The translations under genes were made by a program, and so were the position numbers. Under the pieces are notes generated by a model that did no database searches, was not told where the DNA came from, and saw only the letters and a list, made by a program, of their open reading frames with translations. Below are positions 1 to 7,658 of a stretch of 46,999 nt of DNA, piece by piece. The stretch's first letter is position 1; each line of letters begins with the position of its first letter. This stretch comes from a virus: IMG/VR virus record IMGVR_UViG_3300009503_000043, positions 1-46,999 of that record, one strand, 5' to 3'.

Positions 1-264
1 CACAATTACGACAGAACTCTGCCTCCAAGCGTAATTAAGCAATTTCCCCACATCTTTAGTAGTCACGCAGAAAACCAAAATAAGTGTATAATATATCGTG
101 TTACGACAAAGGATGTTATTAGTGAGATTATCTTGGTGAAGGAAATTGAAGCGCCTCCGTTATCAGGTCTTGAACAAATAAGTAACAAGAATAAGTTACA
201 AGAGACCGGCATCGAGCTTTGGTGTGATTTTATTACTCATTTAGAGGACAAACTTAGTAAATAG
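1..264 (+). CDS. C-terminal end of an unknown protein (5' end outside window)
   Basis: An open frame runs from the first base to a TAG at 262-264, giving 87 residues with no stop. The visible part starts HNYDRTLPP and ends LEDKLSK. It has no recognisable domain, signal or membrane segment. The next gene starts 61 bases downstream on the same strand with its own ribosome binding site, so this is probably the end of an upstream gene of the same left-hand block. A TATAAT-like string near base 90 lies inside this frame and is therefore not counted as a promoter. Function unknown. Confidence 0.6.
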   Translation, partial: HNYDRTLPPSVIKQFPHIFSSHAENQNKCIIYRVTTKDVISEIILVKEIEAPPLSGLEQISNKNKLQETGIELWCDFITHLEDKLSK

Positions 265-325
265 AATGATGAATATGGGGATGTTCACGAATATCTTGAA
301 AATATCTAAACGAAGGAGAGGTACA

Positions 326-1045
326 ATGAGCTTAGTTGAAGATACCCCCGCGGGAGAAGAATTGACAACTTTTGAAAGTTTAACATTTAGCGAGCGACAA
401 CGTATGGTATCCGTCATTGTTAGTAAGGCTGGATACTCCACGCTGCAGATCTTCGACGGCGAGACCCGCCATTATCAGCATCGGTATGCTTCTCCAGAGG
501 AGCTTGCCAAGGATGTCATAAAGTGGGTTGAGGAGGCGCTGTATGATTCAAGACGAAATCAGCTCATTACAGGAGAAGTTTCATCGCCAACGCTTGACGA
601 CAATTACCAAGTTTACACATTTTCTGATCTCGCAAATCCGAATGTGAAAACTTGGAACGGTGTTGGAGAAGCGGTACGAAAAGCTCTGGAAGATCGGAAG
701 AAATTAAATATAAAGATGGCGGTGGATGTATCTCCTGAAATTGTGCGAGAATTAGAGGTAACAGTCTCGAAAGGCGAAGAAGGATTGATTTTAACCATGA
801 CCAGAAACACTGGAACTGTTGAAGGGCGCATTGTATTCAGTAAGCGCGGTTCTGTTAATCTTACTTGGGTACATCGCCTTGGAGGAACCCTTCGGCTTCC
901 TGATCCACAATACTTGTTTCTTAATCTCTTTGCTTGGGATGCGAACGAGCGAGAACGCAACAAGATCAGAGAAACGATAGAGAGGATGTATGAGGATATT
1001 CTATATTTGTACGATCACAGATATGGAGATGTTGTCCATGTTTAA
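326..1045 (+). CDS. Unknown 239-residue protein
   Basis: The start at 326 is chosen because AAGGAGAGG lies just upstream (313-321). The same frame is open from an ATG at 266, but that start has no ribosome binding site. The product is soluble and mixed in charge, with no transmembrane segment. Its middle part (about residues 95-200) alternates short strands and helices, and the C-terminus is helical and charged. I do not recognise a family. It overlaps the next gene by 8 bases, so the two are probably translationally coupled in the DNA-metabolism block. Confidence 0.7.
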   Translation: MSLVEDTPAGEELTTFESLTFSERQRMVSVIVSKAGYSTLQIFDGETRHYQHRYASPEELAKDVIKWVEEALYDSRRNQLITGEVSSPTLDDNYQVYTFSDLANPNVKTWNGVGEAVRKALEDRKKLNIKMAVDVSPEIVRELEVTVSKGEEGLILTMTRNTGTVEGRIVFSKRGSVNLTWVHRLGGTLRLPDPQYLFLNLFAWDANERERNKIRETIERMYEDILYLYDHRYGDVVHV

Positions 1046-1256
1046 GAAGAGACGGAAAAATAGGTCCGAAGTTAGATTTGGGGCAATAGGCATGGTCGAG
1101 GATTTAGCTTCTGTTACTCTTTATAAGGGGGATGAACTTATTGCTACGATCGATCTTCATCGAGACGGAACTGTTATTACTTATGTAAAAGTTAAAGACT
1201 CCATGAGATTCACCGAATCCAAAGATTTCTTTAAATATCTCAAAAAGTATTTGTAA
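1038..1256 (+). CDS. Small basic protein, unknown function
   Basis: A 72-residue product starting MFKKRRKNR. The ATG at 1038 is preferred over in-frame ATGs at 990, 1023 and 1029 because GGAG lies 8-11 bases upstream and the resulting 8-base overlap with the previous gene is typical here. The N-terminus is strongly basic (KKRRKNR). The rest reads as a small beta-rich fold ending in a lysine-rich helix. No family is recognised; the basic tip would be compatible with nucleic-acid or membrane-surface contact, but this is only a guess. Confidence 0.6.
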   Translation: MFKKRRKNRSEVRFGAIGMVEDLASVTLYKGDELIATIDLHRDGTVITYVKVKDSMRFTESKDFFKYLKKYL

Positions 1257-1276
1257 TATTAATTTTGGAGGTGCTG

Positions 1277-1828
1277 ATGAGAATAGCAATTTCAGGGCCG
1301 CAATCAACAGGGAAAACAACCCTTATACAAGAGTTAAGAAAGCGTGTTCTTTATGCTGAGCTCGCGCCGGAAGTTGCTCGTGCAGTACGAGCATTTGCTC
1401 CGATTAATGAAAAGGGAAATAACATCACACAATTGATGATCTTGGCTCGTCATTTTATGAATTTAACTCTGGACAAGGCGCCGATTATTCTGTATGATCG
1501 CTGCCTGCTCGATGGCATGGTTTATACGAGTTATTTACACGATCGTCACAAGGTTAGTGACAGTGTTTATCGTTTCTGTTATACAGCGTTTACCCATTTT
1601 ATTTCAGAGTACGACATTATTTTTGTTACGACGCCTCTTGATGTATTAGAAGATGATGGCGTGCGCTCGACGAGCAAGCGCTTTCAACAGGCAATCGCGC
1701 AGAAGTTTGACGAGTTTTCGAAACTCGCTCGCTCCAAGACAAAGGTGATCCAACTTCCCAAAGATCATAAGGAGAGAGTAGAGTTAATTGAGGGAGCAAT
1801 AAAATCCTTTGCGCAACAGCGCGGTTAG
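1277..1828 (+). CDS. P-loop nucleoside/nucleotide kinase (NadR / AAA_28-like)
   Basis: The start at 1277 (MRIAISGPQSTGKTT) is chosen over TTG at 1265 because the GGAGG at 1267-1271 then serves as ribosome binding site. The Walker A loop GPQSTGKT sits at residues 7-14. A DRCLLDGMVYTSYL segment follows near residue 77, resembling the 'DRxxLD' lid/substrate region of NadR-type and deoxynucleoside-monophosphate kinases. At 183 residues it has the usual size of a single-domain kinase. The setting among dUTPase and repair genes suggests deoxynucleotide supply, while NadR-like nicotinamide riboside phosphorylation is the main alternative. Substrate cannot be read from the sequence. Confidence 0.65.
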   Translation: MRIAISGPQSTGKTTLIQELRKRVLYAELAPEVARAVRAFAPINEKGNNITQLMILARHFMNLTLDKAPIILYDRCLLDGMVYTSYLHDRHKVSDSVYRFCYTAFTHFISEYDIIFVTTPLDVLEDDGVRSTSKRFQQAIAQKFDEFSKLARSKTKVIQLPKDHKERVELIEGAIKSFAQQRG

Positions 1829-1882
1829 TAAGTGTATAATAGAACATAAGGCGATGCAAACTAAAAATAAAGGAGGTAAACA

Positions 1883-2524
1883 ATGCCTATAGTAACATTC
1901 ACAGAACCCCAGAATACAGTGATACCTGCGGGTACTTATTTTGTACAATTAGTGGGCTGCAAAGAGCTCGCAAACAAGAAGGACGGAACTATCTTTCTTT
2001 CTTGGGAATTCGAAGTACTAGAAGGTGAGCATGCCGGTGAGCATTTTTCAATCCCAACTAGCACAGTCTTTTCCCCGAAAAGTAAGAGTTATGCCCTTTT
2101 GTCCGCGACGGGTAAACTTCCTAATTTATCCGTCAATACTTCGATCGACACAGATGATTTCATTGGTTCTCAGCTTTATGTTACCGTTTTTGTAAAAGAT
2201 AATCAAAATGGTGGACAAAACAATGATGCTGAGATGACAGGATTTATGTCGGTTGAACGAGCGCATCAACTTGCGCAGAGCATAGTAAAGCCCCGCGCTA
2301 CAAACACGGCTCAGCCAGCTGCTCAACCGTCGCGACCTGTTAATCAGCCGACAGCAAGGCCTACAGTTGTGCCGCCGCCTATACCAAAGAAGACAGCGGC
2401 TGCTGTATCACAAGCGCAGTCTCAACAGTCACAGGCGCCCGCGAAGGCACAGCCTGCTGCGCAGTCCTCAGCTGCAAAGATACAGCCCCAGGCGCAAACA
2501 TTATTTCCGGATGAAGAGCTATGA
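1883..2524 (+). CDS. Single-stranded DNA-binding protein-like (OB-fold plus acidic tip)
   Basis: A 213-residue protein with three visible parts. A beta-rich N-terminal domain of about 130 residues has DGTIFLSWEFEVLEGEHAG and other strand patterns of OB-fold replication proteins. A long Pro/Ala/Gln-rich linker spans about residues 140-200. The acidic, hydrophobic C-terminal tip is LFPDEEL. That order (OB-fold, disordered linker, acidic tip that docks partners) is the layout of bacterial SSBs and many phage SSBs. A very strong AAAGGAGGTAAACA ribosome binding site precedes the ATG, as expected for a protein needed in bulk. It overlaps the next gene by 4 bases. The SSB call is inference from layout, not from a named motif. 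Confidence 0.5.
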   Translation: MPIVTFTEPQNTVIPAGTYFVQLVGCKELANKKDGTIFLSWEFEVLEGEHAGEHFSIPTSTVFSPKSKSYALLSATGKLPNLSVNTSIDTDDFIGSQLYVTVFVKDNQNGGQNNDAEMTGFMSVERAHQLAQSIVKPRATNTAQPAAQPSRPVNQPTARPTVVPPPIPKKTAAAVSQAQSQQSQAPAKAQPAAQSSAAKIQPQAQTLFPDEEL

Positions 2525-3168
2525 GTCGATTAACCGCGGTACTTAGCGTTCTCCCGAAGCGACTTTTCAACTACCCACAAAATTTGGAGTCTCTTTTTAA
2601 CAAACTGAACAACAAGATCGCTTCTTCGATGCGGGAAGAAGGGAAAGCCGCCAATATTCTTGACATTGAGCGTAACACCGCGTTTTTCAATCCCTCATTT
2701 GCGAGCATACGAGCAATTGCGGTTAATTTGTTTGTTGACGATCAGGAAGGGGATACATTCTATTTAGATGCGTGTGATGAAGACGAAGCGTTAGGTTTAA
2801 ACCAGTTTAATGAGCTCACGCAAAGTGCGCGACAATTTGTTACATTTAACGGGTTTAACTTTGACATCCCATTTTTAAGGGTGCGACTTGCTCTTCACTC
2901 GATACGACCTTTAAATCCTACGTTTCCCCTTCTCACTGCTCGTTACAGATCTGTACCTCATTATGACATATTTCAGATGTACGGTGATTGGGGACGATAC
3001 ATGCCTTCGCTGGAGATTCTCGATGCGGTCTTTAATCAGAACCGGCTCACACCCTGGATTAATAAAGAGTATTGGGAGATACCAGACCAGGAGCTGCAAG
3101 AGTACGCTCTTGCGAGGTTAGCTACGATTAAAGCAGTCTATTTAACCATGTCAAAAGTATTGGTGTAA
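2521..3168 (+). CDS. DnaQ/PolB-type 3'-5' exonuclease-like protein, probably degenerate
   Basis: 215 residues resembling stand-alone DEDD exonucleases of the PolB-exonuclease type. Motif I is LDIERNTAF (D-x-E, near residue 48) and motif II is FNGFNFDIPF (N-x3-D, near residue 109). The aligned motif III region, EYALARLATIKAVYL near residue 194, should read Y-x3-D but has Arg where the fourth metal-binding Asp is expected. Either the alignment is shifted or the enzyme has lost catalysis and acts as a DNA-binding or accessory factor. It follows the SSB-like gene with an ATGA overlap and precedes a resolvase-like nuclease, so a recombination or repair role is likely. Confidence 0.6.
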   Translation: MSRLTAVLSVLPKRLFNYPQNLESLFNKLNNKIASSMREEGKAANILDIERNTAFFNPSFASIRAIAVNLFVDDQEGDTFYLDACDEDEALGLNQFNELTQSARQFVTFNGFNFDIPFLRVRLALHSIRPLNPTFPLLTARYRSVPHYDIFQMYGDWGRYMPSLEILDAVFNQNRLTPWINKEYWEIPDQELQEYALARLATIKAVYLTMSKVLV

Positions 3169-3170
3169 GA

Positions 3171-3734
3171 ATGAAAGCGGGCAGAGGAAAAGAGAAAGGG
3201 TCTTCTTACGAGCGTTTTATTTCCTCCGTTCTTGATACATGGTGGGAAGTAGAACCAAAAACCTTTTGGCGCAGTGTAAACTCTGGTGGTGTTTGGGATG
3301 CAGGAGATAATATTGCACGAAAAGCCGGAGCAGAGGATTTTCCATTTGTAACAGAATGTAAGCATTACAAAGATATGGATCTGCTCGAACTGCTCTATGC
3401 ACGAGGTCAGGCCTTGTTTATGCGCTGGTGGGAACAAGCCTATCGAGCAGCTAGTAAGGTAAAGAAGGTTCCTATTCTCTTTTTCCGCCTGAACTACAAA
3501 AGCGATTTTGTAGTGTTACCCTATGTTGATCAGTTCAAGTCACTTCTTGAAGACAATCGTAAATCATGCATCATAGTCCATGCTCCATCTTCAAATGCGA
3601 TTGTAAAGGAAGCTGCAAAGAGGAGCTCCACGTCAGAAATTTTTCCTGTTGATGTAATTATTTTTCGACTTTCCAGTTTTCTCCTTTGGTATCCGAAGGA
3701 GAAAATTCTCGAAGTCTTCAAAGAAGACCATTAA
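3171..3734 (+). CDS. Holliday-junction-resolvase-like PD-(D/E)XK nuclease
   Basis: 187 residues. The N-terminal half carries the pattern of archaeal-type Hjc resolvases and related endonucleases: KGSSYERF (early Glu, residue ~14), FWRSVNSGG (Arg/Ser), then AEDFPFVTECKHYK near residue 54-67 with the Asp and the E-C-K catalytic strand. The C-terminal 90 residues are mixed alpha/beta and not recognised. Starting 2 bases after the exonuclease-like gene and preceding dUTPase and SbcC/D genes, it fits a branch-resolving or repair nuclease. Ribosome binding site is weak, suggesting coupling to the gene upstream. Confidence 0.55.
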   Translation: MKAGRGKEKGSSYERFISSVLDTWWEVEPKTFWRSVNSGGVWDAGDNIARKAGAEDFPFVTECKHYKDMDLLELLYARGQALFMRWWEQAYRAASKVKKVPILFFRLNYKSDFVVLPYVDQFKSLLEDNRKSCIIVHAPSSNAIVKEAAKRSSTSEIFPVDVIIFRLSSFLLWYPKEKILEVFKEDH

Positions 3735-3756
3735 TCACAGAGGAGTATTTATATCG

Positions 3757-4278
3757 ATGCTCAAGTATTTTTTAATATTTCTATTAGTACTATGGTTGTA
3801 TTTTCGTTATGTGCGCATCATAGTCACTTTTCAGCTTCTTTCACCGAAAGCGAAAAAACCGACAAGAGCTTATCATCGCGCCGCTTGCTATGATTTTTAT
3901 AGCATCGAACCTGTCGTCATACCTGCTGGACAGTGGCGAGAGATAAGGACAGGAGTAGCCTATGCAGCTTGGCCACATATTCATATTTTTGGGCTCACGT
4001 TTACTCCGTTCGGCAATGTCGCTTCGGAGATTTTAACACGATCGAGCTTTGCGTTAAAGGGTTTACGTGCCCATCTCGGTGAAATTGATAATGATTATCG
4101 AGGAGAAATAACGGTAATCATGCACAATCACCGCACCGACCACGCTATTACTATTCCTGCAGGAAAGAAAGTAGCACAGATTAAATTTTATCGTGTTGCT
4201 CCCGTAAGTTTATTTGAGACAAAGAAGTTAAGTCGTAGCCAAAGAGGTACAAACGGATTTGGGAGTTCGGGAGAGTAG
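3757..4278 (+). CDS. dut: dUTPase with an N-terminal membrane anchor
   Basis: All five trimeric-dUTPase motifs are present in order. They are AACYDFYS (motif 1, ~res 43), RSSFALKG (motif 2, ~95), GEIDNDYRG (motif 3, ~108), GKKVAQIKF (motif 4, ~145) and RGTNGFGSSG (motif 5, ~163). The enzyme converts dUTP to dUMP, keeping uracil out of DNA and feeding dTMP synthesis. Unusually, the first ~25 residues (MLKYFLIFLLVLWLYF...) form a hydrophobic membrane segment followed by basic residues. There is no other Met before the catalytic core, so the anchor appears genuine. GAGGAG lies 11 bases upstream of the ATG, slightly far. A secreted or anchored location for dUTPase would be odd. Confidence 0.85.
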   Translation: MLKYFLIFLLVLWLYFRYVRIIVTFQLLSPKAKKPTRAYHRAACYDFYSIEPVVIPAGQWREIRTGVAYAAWPHIHIFGLTFTPFGNVASEILTRSSFALKGLRAHLGEIDNDYRGEITVIMHNHRTDHAITIPAGKKVAQIKFYRVAPVSLFETKKLSRSQRGTNGFGSSGE

Positions 4279-4281
4279 CTC

Positions 4282-5529
4282 ATGGCTCAGATTTTAGCGA
4301 GTCTTCACCTACAAAATTTCCAGTCACACTCAAACAGCCGCATAGAATTCAGTCCAAGAGTAACTGCAATAACTGGACATAATAACAATGGGAAATCCGC
4401 CGTAGTGCGCGCTCTTAAGAAAGTTATAAGAGATACACCAGATGGTAGCACTTTTGTGAGAGATGGTGCCGATTTAGCTCGAATAACCGCTGTTTTTGTT
4501 GATGGTGCATCCTCTGAACGATTTGAGATAATAAGAGAGGTGCCAAGCAGTACAAGTAAAGAAGAAAATAAGTATATAATTATCGATCCCCAACAAGATG
4601 TTCAAGAATTTGTCAAATTTTCTCGTTCTGGCATTCCCGCAGAGGTGATAAGTAAGATGGGTTTCGATGTACCTGTAGAAATTGCTGGGGAAATGATTGA
4701 TCTCAATATACAGATGCAGCTAGACGAGCTATTTTTAGTTCAAGGTACAGGCTTACCATCATTTCGTGGGAAGGTAATAAGCAAGATTACCGAGATTGAT
4801 GTTGTTAATAACGCGATACAGGAAATTTCGTTGGAGCAAAAGAGGCTGAGCTCGAGCTGTAAGAGCTACCAACAGCAGTTGGATGAGCTTGCTCCTGAAC
4901 TCAAGAAATACGAGCACTTCGCCGAGATTACTCGTGTTCACAGTGTTATTTCAGGTTTTGTAGCTCAATTAGGGGACGAGGTTGAGTTATACGAGGCGAT
5001 CTCGTCTCATTTGCCAAAGATTACTGCGCTGGTTGAAAAGGCAACAAAATTAAACGAGGCATATAGGCAACTCCGTGATGTCGATCCCCTTGAGAGAAGG
5101 ATCGAACAGGTAGAGAGTGATGTACAATTGCTGCAGGAACACCTATTACCACTATTTCGCATGCAGAAGCGGCTTGAAGAGTTGGAAAACGTCGAGTTCT
5201 CGCTGCCTTCTCTGGAAGATCTCGATAAGGAGGTAGATGCTTTGCTCCAGCTCGAGCAGTTAAACGAGATTTATCAAAGAGATCGAGCCAGATTGCAAGA
5301 GTTACAGCAAGCAGAGTTCAATCTTCCTGTAATTACAATCGATGACTCTGTTAACCTCCTCGTGCAGTTAAAGAATCTTTCTGAAACAATAAAAGATTTG
5401 AGCAACAAGCAGCAGATGATGGAAACGAGTATTGAAATTGCACAAAAGGAATTGTCAGGCTCGCAGCAAGAACTCGAAATGTTTGAAAAACAATTAGGTG
5501 TATGTCCTGTATGCAGAAGGGCATTTTAG
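4282..5529 (+). CDS. sbcC: SbcC/Rad50-like ATPase, N-terminal half ending at the zinc hook
   Basis: 415 residues. The N-terminal P-loop is GHNNNGKSAVVRAL (~res 32-45) after the usual LQNFQSH strand, as in Rad50/SbcC. Long heptad-like coiled coil covers roughly residues 175-405. The protein stops a few residues after GVCPVCRRAF, the zinc-hook Cys-x2-Cys that normally sits at the coiled-coil apex in the middle of the chain. Walker B and signature motifs are therefore absent here and are found instead in the gene at 7633-8352. In the family the SbcC-SbcD complex tethers and degrades DNA ends and hairpins. The SbcD partner follows 13 bases later, in the same operon. Confidence 0.85.
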   Translation: MAQILASLHLQNFQSHSNSRIEFSPRVTAITGHNNNGKSAVVRALKKVIRDTPDGSTFVRDGADLARITAVFVDGASSERFEIIREVPSSTSKEENKYIIIDPQQDVQEFVKFSRSGIPAEVISKMGFDVPVEIAGEMIDLNIQMQLDELFLVQGTGLPSFRGKVISKITEIDVVNNAIQEISLEQKRLSSSCKSYQQQLDELAPELKKYEHFAEITRVHSVISGFVAQLGDEVELYEAISSHLPKITALVEKATKLNEAYRQLRDVDPLERRIEQVESDVQLLQEHLLPLFRMQKRLEELENVEFSLPSLEDLDKEVDALLQLEQLNEIYQRDRARLQELQQAEFNLPVITIDDSVNLLVQLKNLSETIKDLSNKQQMMETSIEIAQKELSGSQQELEMFEKQLGVCPVCRRAF

Positions 5530-5542
5530 CTGAGGTATTAAA

Positions 5543-6517
5543 GTGATAAAGTTTGGATTTTTTACAGACCCACACGTAAGAGCTGATACACCAGAAGGCC
5601 GCACTGACGACTTTCGAGTTGCGATTCTCCAGAAGTTGGAGGAGTGTACTGATATTTGGCAAAGAAACTCAGTTGATTATGTTTTATGTGGTGGCGATTG
5701 GTTTCATACTCCTGATCCCCCCAACAGCATAAAATGTGATGTGATTGATATTCTTAAGCGCTGGAATAAACCTGTGATTGGTACTATAGGAAGTCACGAT
5801 TACTACGGCTACCAAATACGCTCCTTAAAAAGAACTGCGGTGGGGGTGTTGTATAAGGCGGATGTTGTCCAGTTAGTAGGTACAGGCGGATCCAAAGATA
5901 TTTTACCACCTTACGTTGATTTGGAGTCTTCGTTGGGCAAGGTAAGAATTGTCGGGACAAACCATACTTATTGGCTGGACAAGTCCCCTGCAAACTATTA
6001 CGCATTAAAAGATTCTTCGATAAGTTATCAAATTCAGCTCGTGCATGGAAATCTTTTACCGTTTGAGAGTATGCCATTCCCTTTTACGAAAATAGAAGAT
6101 GTTAACACGGCGAGCGACCTGGTTTTAATAGGGCATTATCATCCAGGTTGGCAAAATATTATCAAACAGCTCAATACACTTTATATCAATCCTGGATCTC
6201 TTGGTCGTGTTGAAAATACTAGCGTATACCGCATTCCTCGTGTGTGTATAATATCATTAGATAACTCAGGTTCAGAAATAGTGAGCAAAGTGGAATTTGT
6301 AGAGTTAACCCATTGTGAAAAACATCCATTTAAACCGAAACAAGAGAAGGAAGTTGAACAAGTTCAGGATCTGGAGAAGTTGATGAACTTATTCATTAGT
6401 ACAGACGTAAAAGCTGTAGATATAAAAGAACAGCTCAATCGACTCGCTGACGAGTTTAAGTATTCGAGAGAAGTTGTTGAGACAGCTTTTTCATACATAG
6501 AAAAACAAAGGAGCTAA
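5543..6517 (+). CDS. sbcD: SbcD/Mre11-like nuclease subunit
   Basis: 324 residues, GTG start with GAGGT 7 bases upstream. Calcineurin-type metallophosphoesterase motifs are in order: FTDPH (D9, H11), GGDWFH (~50), GSHDYYG (~84), QLVHGN (~168) and IGHYHPG (~198). A C-terminal ~100-residue extension is charged and helical, as in the Rad50-binding part of Mre11. The third motif is GSHD rather than the usual GNHD, so the metal-binding Asn is replaced by Ser. It lies between the two halves of the split SbcC gene, and the complex presumably processes broken or branched phage DNA during recombination-dependent replication. Confidence 0.85.
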   Translation: MIKFGFFTDPHVRADTPEGRTDDFRVAILQKLEECTDIWQRNSVDYVLCGGDWFHTPDPPNSIKCDVIDILKRWNKPVIGTIGSHDYYGYQIRSLKRTAVGVLYKADVVQLVGTGGSKDILPPYVDLESSLGKVRIVGTNHTYWLDKSPANYYALKDSSISYQIQLVHGNLLPFESMPFPFTKIEDVNTASDLVLIGHYHPGWQNIIKQLNTLYINPGSLGRVENTSVYRIPRVCIISLDNSGSEIVSKVEFVELTHCEKHPFKPKQEKEVEQVQDLEKLMNLFISTDVKAVDIKEQLNRLADEFKYSREVVETAFSYIEKQRS

Positions 6518-6520
6518 TAG

Positions 6521-6778
6521 ATGGTAAAGGTAAAGGTCACATACAAGAGCAGCGTGAACCAGCCAAGTTTCTCGGAGGAGATCGATGCTACTTATTTTAC
6601 ACTCAATGCAGGCGTAGCGGAAATCTGGGTTGAACAAGCACAGACGACACACATTATCTACATACCGCCTGGAGAGTACACACGACTCGATGTCGTTTCT
6701 GAGAGACGGGAATCCCCGAAGCAAAACAACAATCATGATAAGCGGAATTTTAGACATAGTAAAGAAAGGTGGCACTAA
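6521..6778 (+). CDS. Unknown 85-residue protein
   Basis: Starts 3 bases after sbcD with AAAGGAGCTAATAG upstream of the ATG, so it is certainly translated with the operon. The first ~60 residues look like a small beta barrel or sandwich (VKVKVTYKSS..., EIWVEQAQTTHIIYIPPGEY). The last 25 residues are polar, basic and probably disordered, rich in Asn, Lys and His. No family is recognised. It is one of two genes that separate sbcD from the C-terminal SbcC gene (the other is queD), and nothing in it suggests a Rad50 part. Confidence 0.6.
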   Translation: MVKVKVTYKSSVNQPSFSEEIDATYFTLNAGVAEIWVEQAQTTHIIYIPPGEYTRLDVVSERRESPKQNNNHDKRNFRHSKERWH

Positions 6779-6780
6779 CA

Positions 6781-7374
6781 ATGTGGATTATATCAAAGCA
6801 ATTCGATTTTGAGTACGGTCACAGGGTTTGGACACAAACTCTTAATGAAGAGTATAGCTGTGACGGCGCCTGTACGTGCAGGGGGCTGCATGGGCACAGC
6901 GGTCGGGTTATAGTAAGCCTATACTCTGATACGTTGCAAAATAACATGGTTACTGACTTCAAGCATTTGAACTGGTTTAAGAAGTTCCTCGATGATAACC
7001 TCGACCACAAATTTTTAATTGATGAACATGATCCAGCACTGCCACTGCTGTTATCATGGATGCAAACCGATATTAAGCTCAGTGAGCCTGATCCCCTAAG
7101 TTCGATAAGAACCGTTGTGTATACTTCTCCACAATTGCCCTCTCTTTTTGCCGCAGAGGTTTTGAATAGTTTTGCCGTTCTACCTTTTTGCCCAACCTCC
7201 GAGAATTTAACCAAATGGTTCTTTGAGATTGTCGACAGTAAGATGTCAAAATTGGGAGTAACAGTACAGGGCGTACAGTTGTTCGAAACGGCGAAGTCGC
7301 AGGCTAATTACATTGCAGTCCCAAAAGTGCTTCGGCCATTTAATTATTTAACAAATGAAAAGGAGGAGAAATGA
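6781..7374 (+). CDS. queD: QueD-like 6-carboxytetrahydropterin synthase
   Basis: 197 residues. The ATG at 6781 is preferred over GTG at 6769 because AAGGTGG then lies 8 bases upstream. Family signatures are FDFEYGHRV (first zinc His), CTCRGLHGHSGRV (catalytic Cys plus the HGH zinc ligands), MVTDFKHLNWFKKFLD, DHKFL and PTSENLTKWFF. QueD makes 6-carboxy-5,6,7,8-tetrahydropterin, the second step from GTP towards preQ0. Phages use this pathway to place 7-deazaguanines in their own DNA. It is longer than typical bacterial QueD (about 120-140 residues), with an insert of about 40-50 residues between the DHKFL and PTSEN motifs. queC lies 7 kb away in another operon. Confidence 0.85.
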   Translation: MWIISKQFDFEYGHRVWTQTLNEEYSCDGACTCRGLHGHSGRVIVSLYSDTLQNNMVTDFKHLNWFKKFLDDNLDHKFLIDEHDPALPLLLSWMQTDIKLSEPDPLSSIRTVVYTSPQLPSLFAAEVLNSFAVLPFCPTSENLTKWFFEIVDSKMSKLGVTVQGVQLFETAKSQANYIAVPKVLRPFNYLTNEKEEK

Positions 7375-7658
7375 TACAGAAGACGGTATCAGTAGATGTC
7401 AATTCAGACAAGGCGGCGAGGCTTGCTTCGTTGCACCAACGTGTTGATATGCTGAAAGAGAAGCTGATTGGTATTCAGAAAGAAAGAGCGCTTCTTAAAC
7501 AGCAATACCAAGCCGAACTTGAAGAGATCAAGAAATACGGAGTTGACGAAACCAATATAGAGGAGAAGATTCAACAGCTGGAGCTGCAGATTGAGCAGGA
7601 ATTGCAAGAATTGGAACAAGAGGTAACGAGACTTGAACATCAGGCAAGCGCTTTCTGA
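7371..7658 (+). CDS. Coiled-coil protein, probable middle piece of split SbcC
   Basis: 95 residues, almost entirely heptad-patterned coiled coil rich in Glu, Gln, Leu and Lys (EEKIQQLELQIEQELQELEQ). It begins at an ATGA overlap with queD and has a strong AAGGAGGAG ribosome binding site. It ends inside the start of the next gene, which continues with more coiled coil and the C-terminal ATPase lobe. There is no Cys, so no zinc hook. Most likely it is an arm segment of the C-terminal half of the split Rad50-like ATPase. It may be a separate subunit, or it may be joined to the next frame by frameshifting in the 26-base overlap. Confidence 0.7.
   Translation: MIQKTVSVDVNSDKAARLASLHQRVDMLKEKLIGIQKERALLKQQYQAELEEIKKYGVDETNIEEKIQQLELQIEQELQELEQEVTRLEHQASAF

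Noticed and set aside
76-100. TATAAT-like string (GTGTATAAT) as a promoter
   Set aside because: It lies inside the open frame 1-264 and has no good -35; the same string also occurs inside other genes (about 6243, 31445, 44759).
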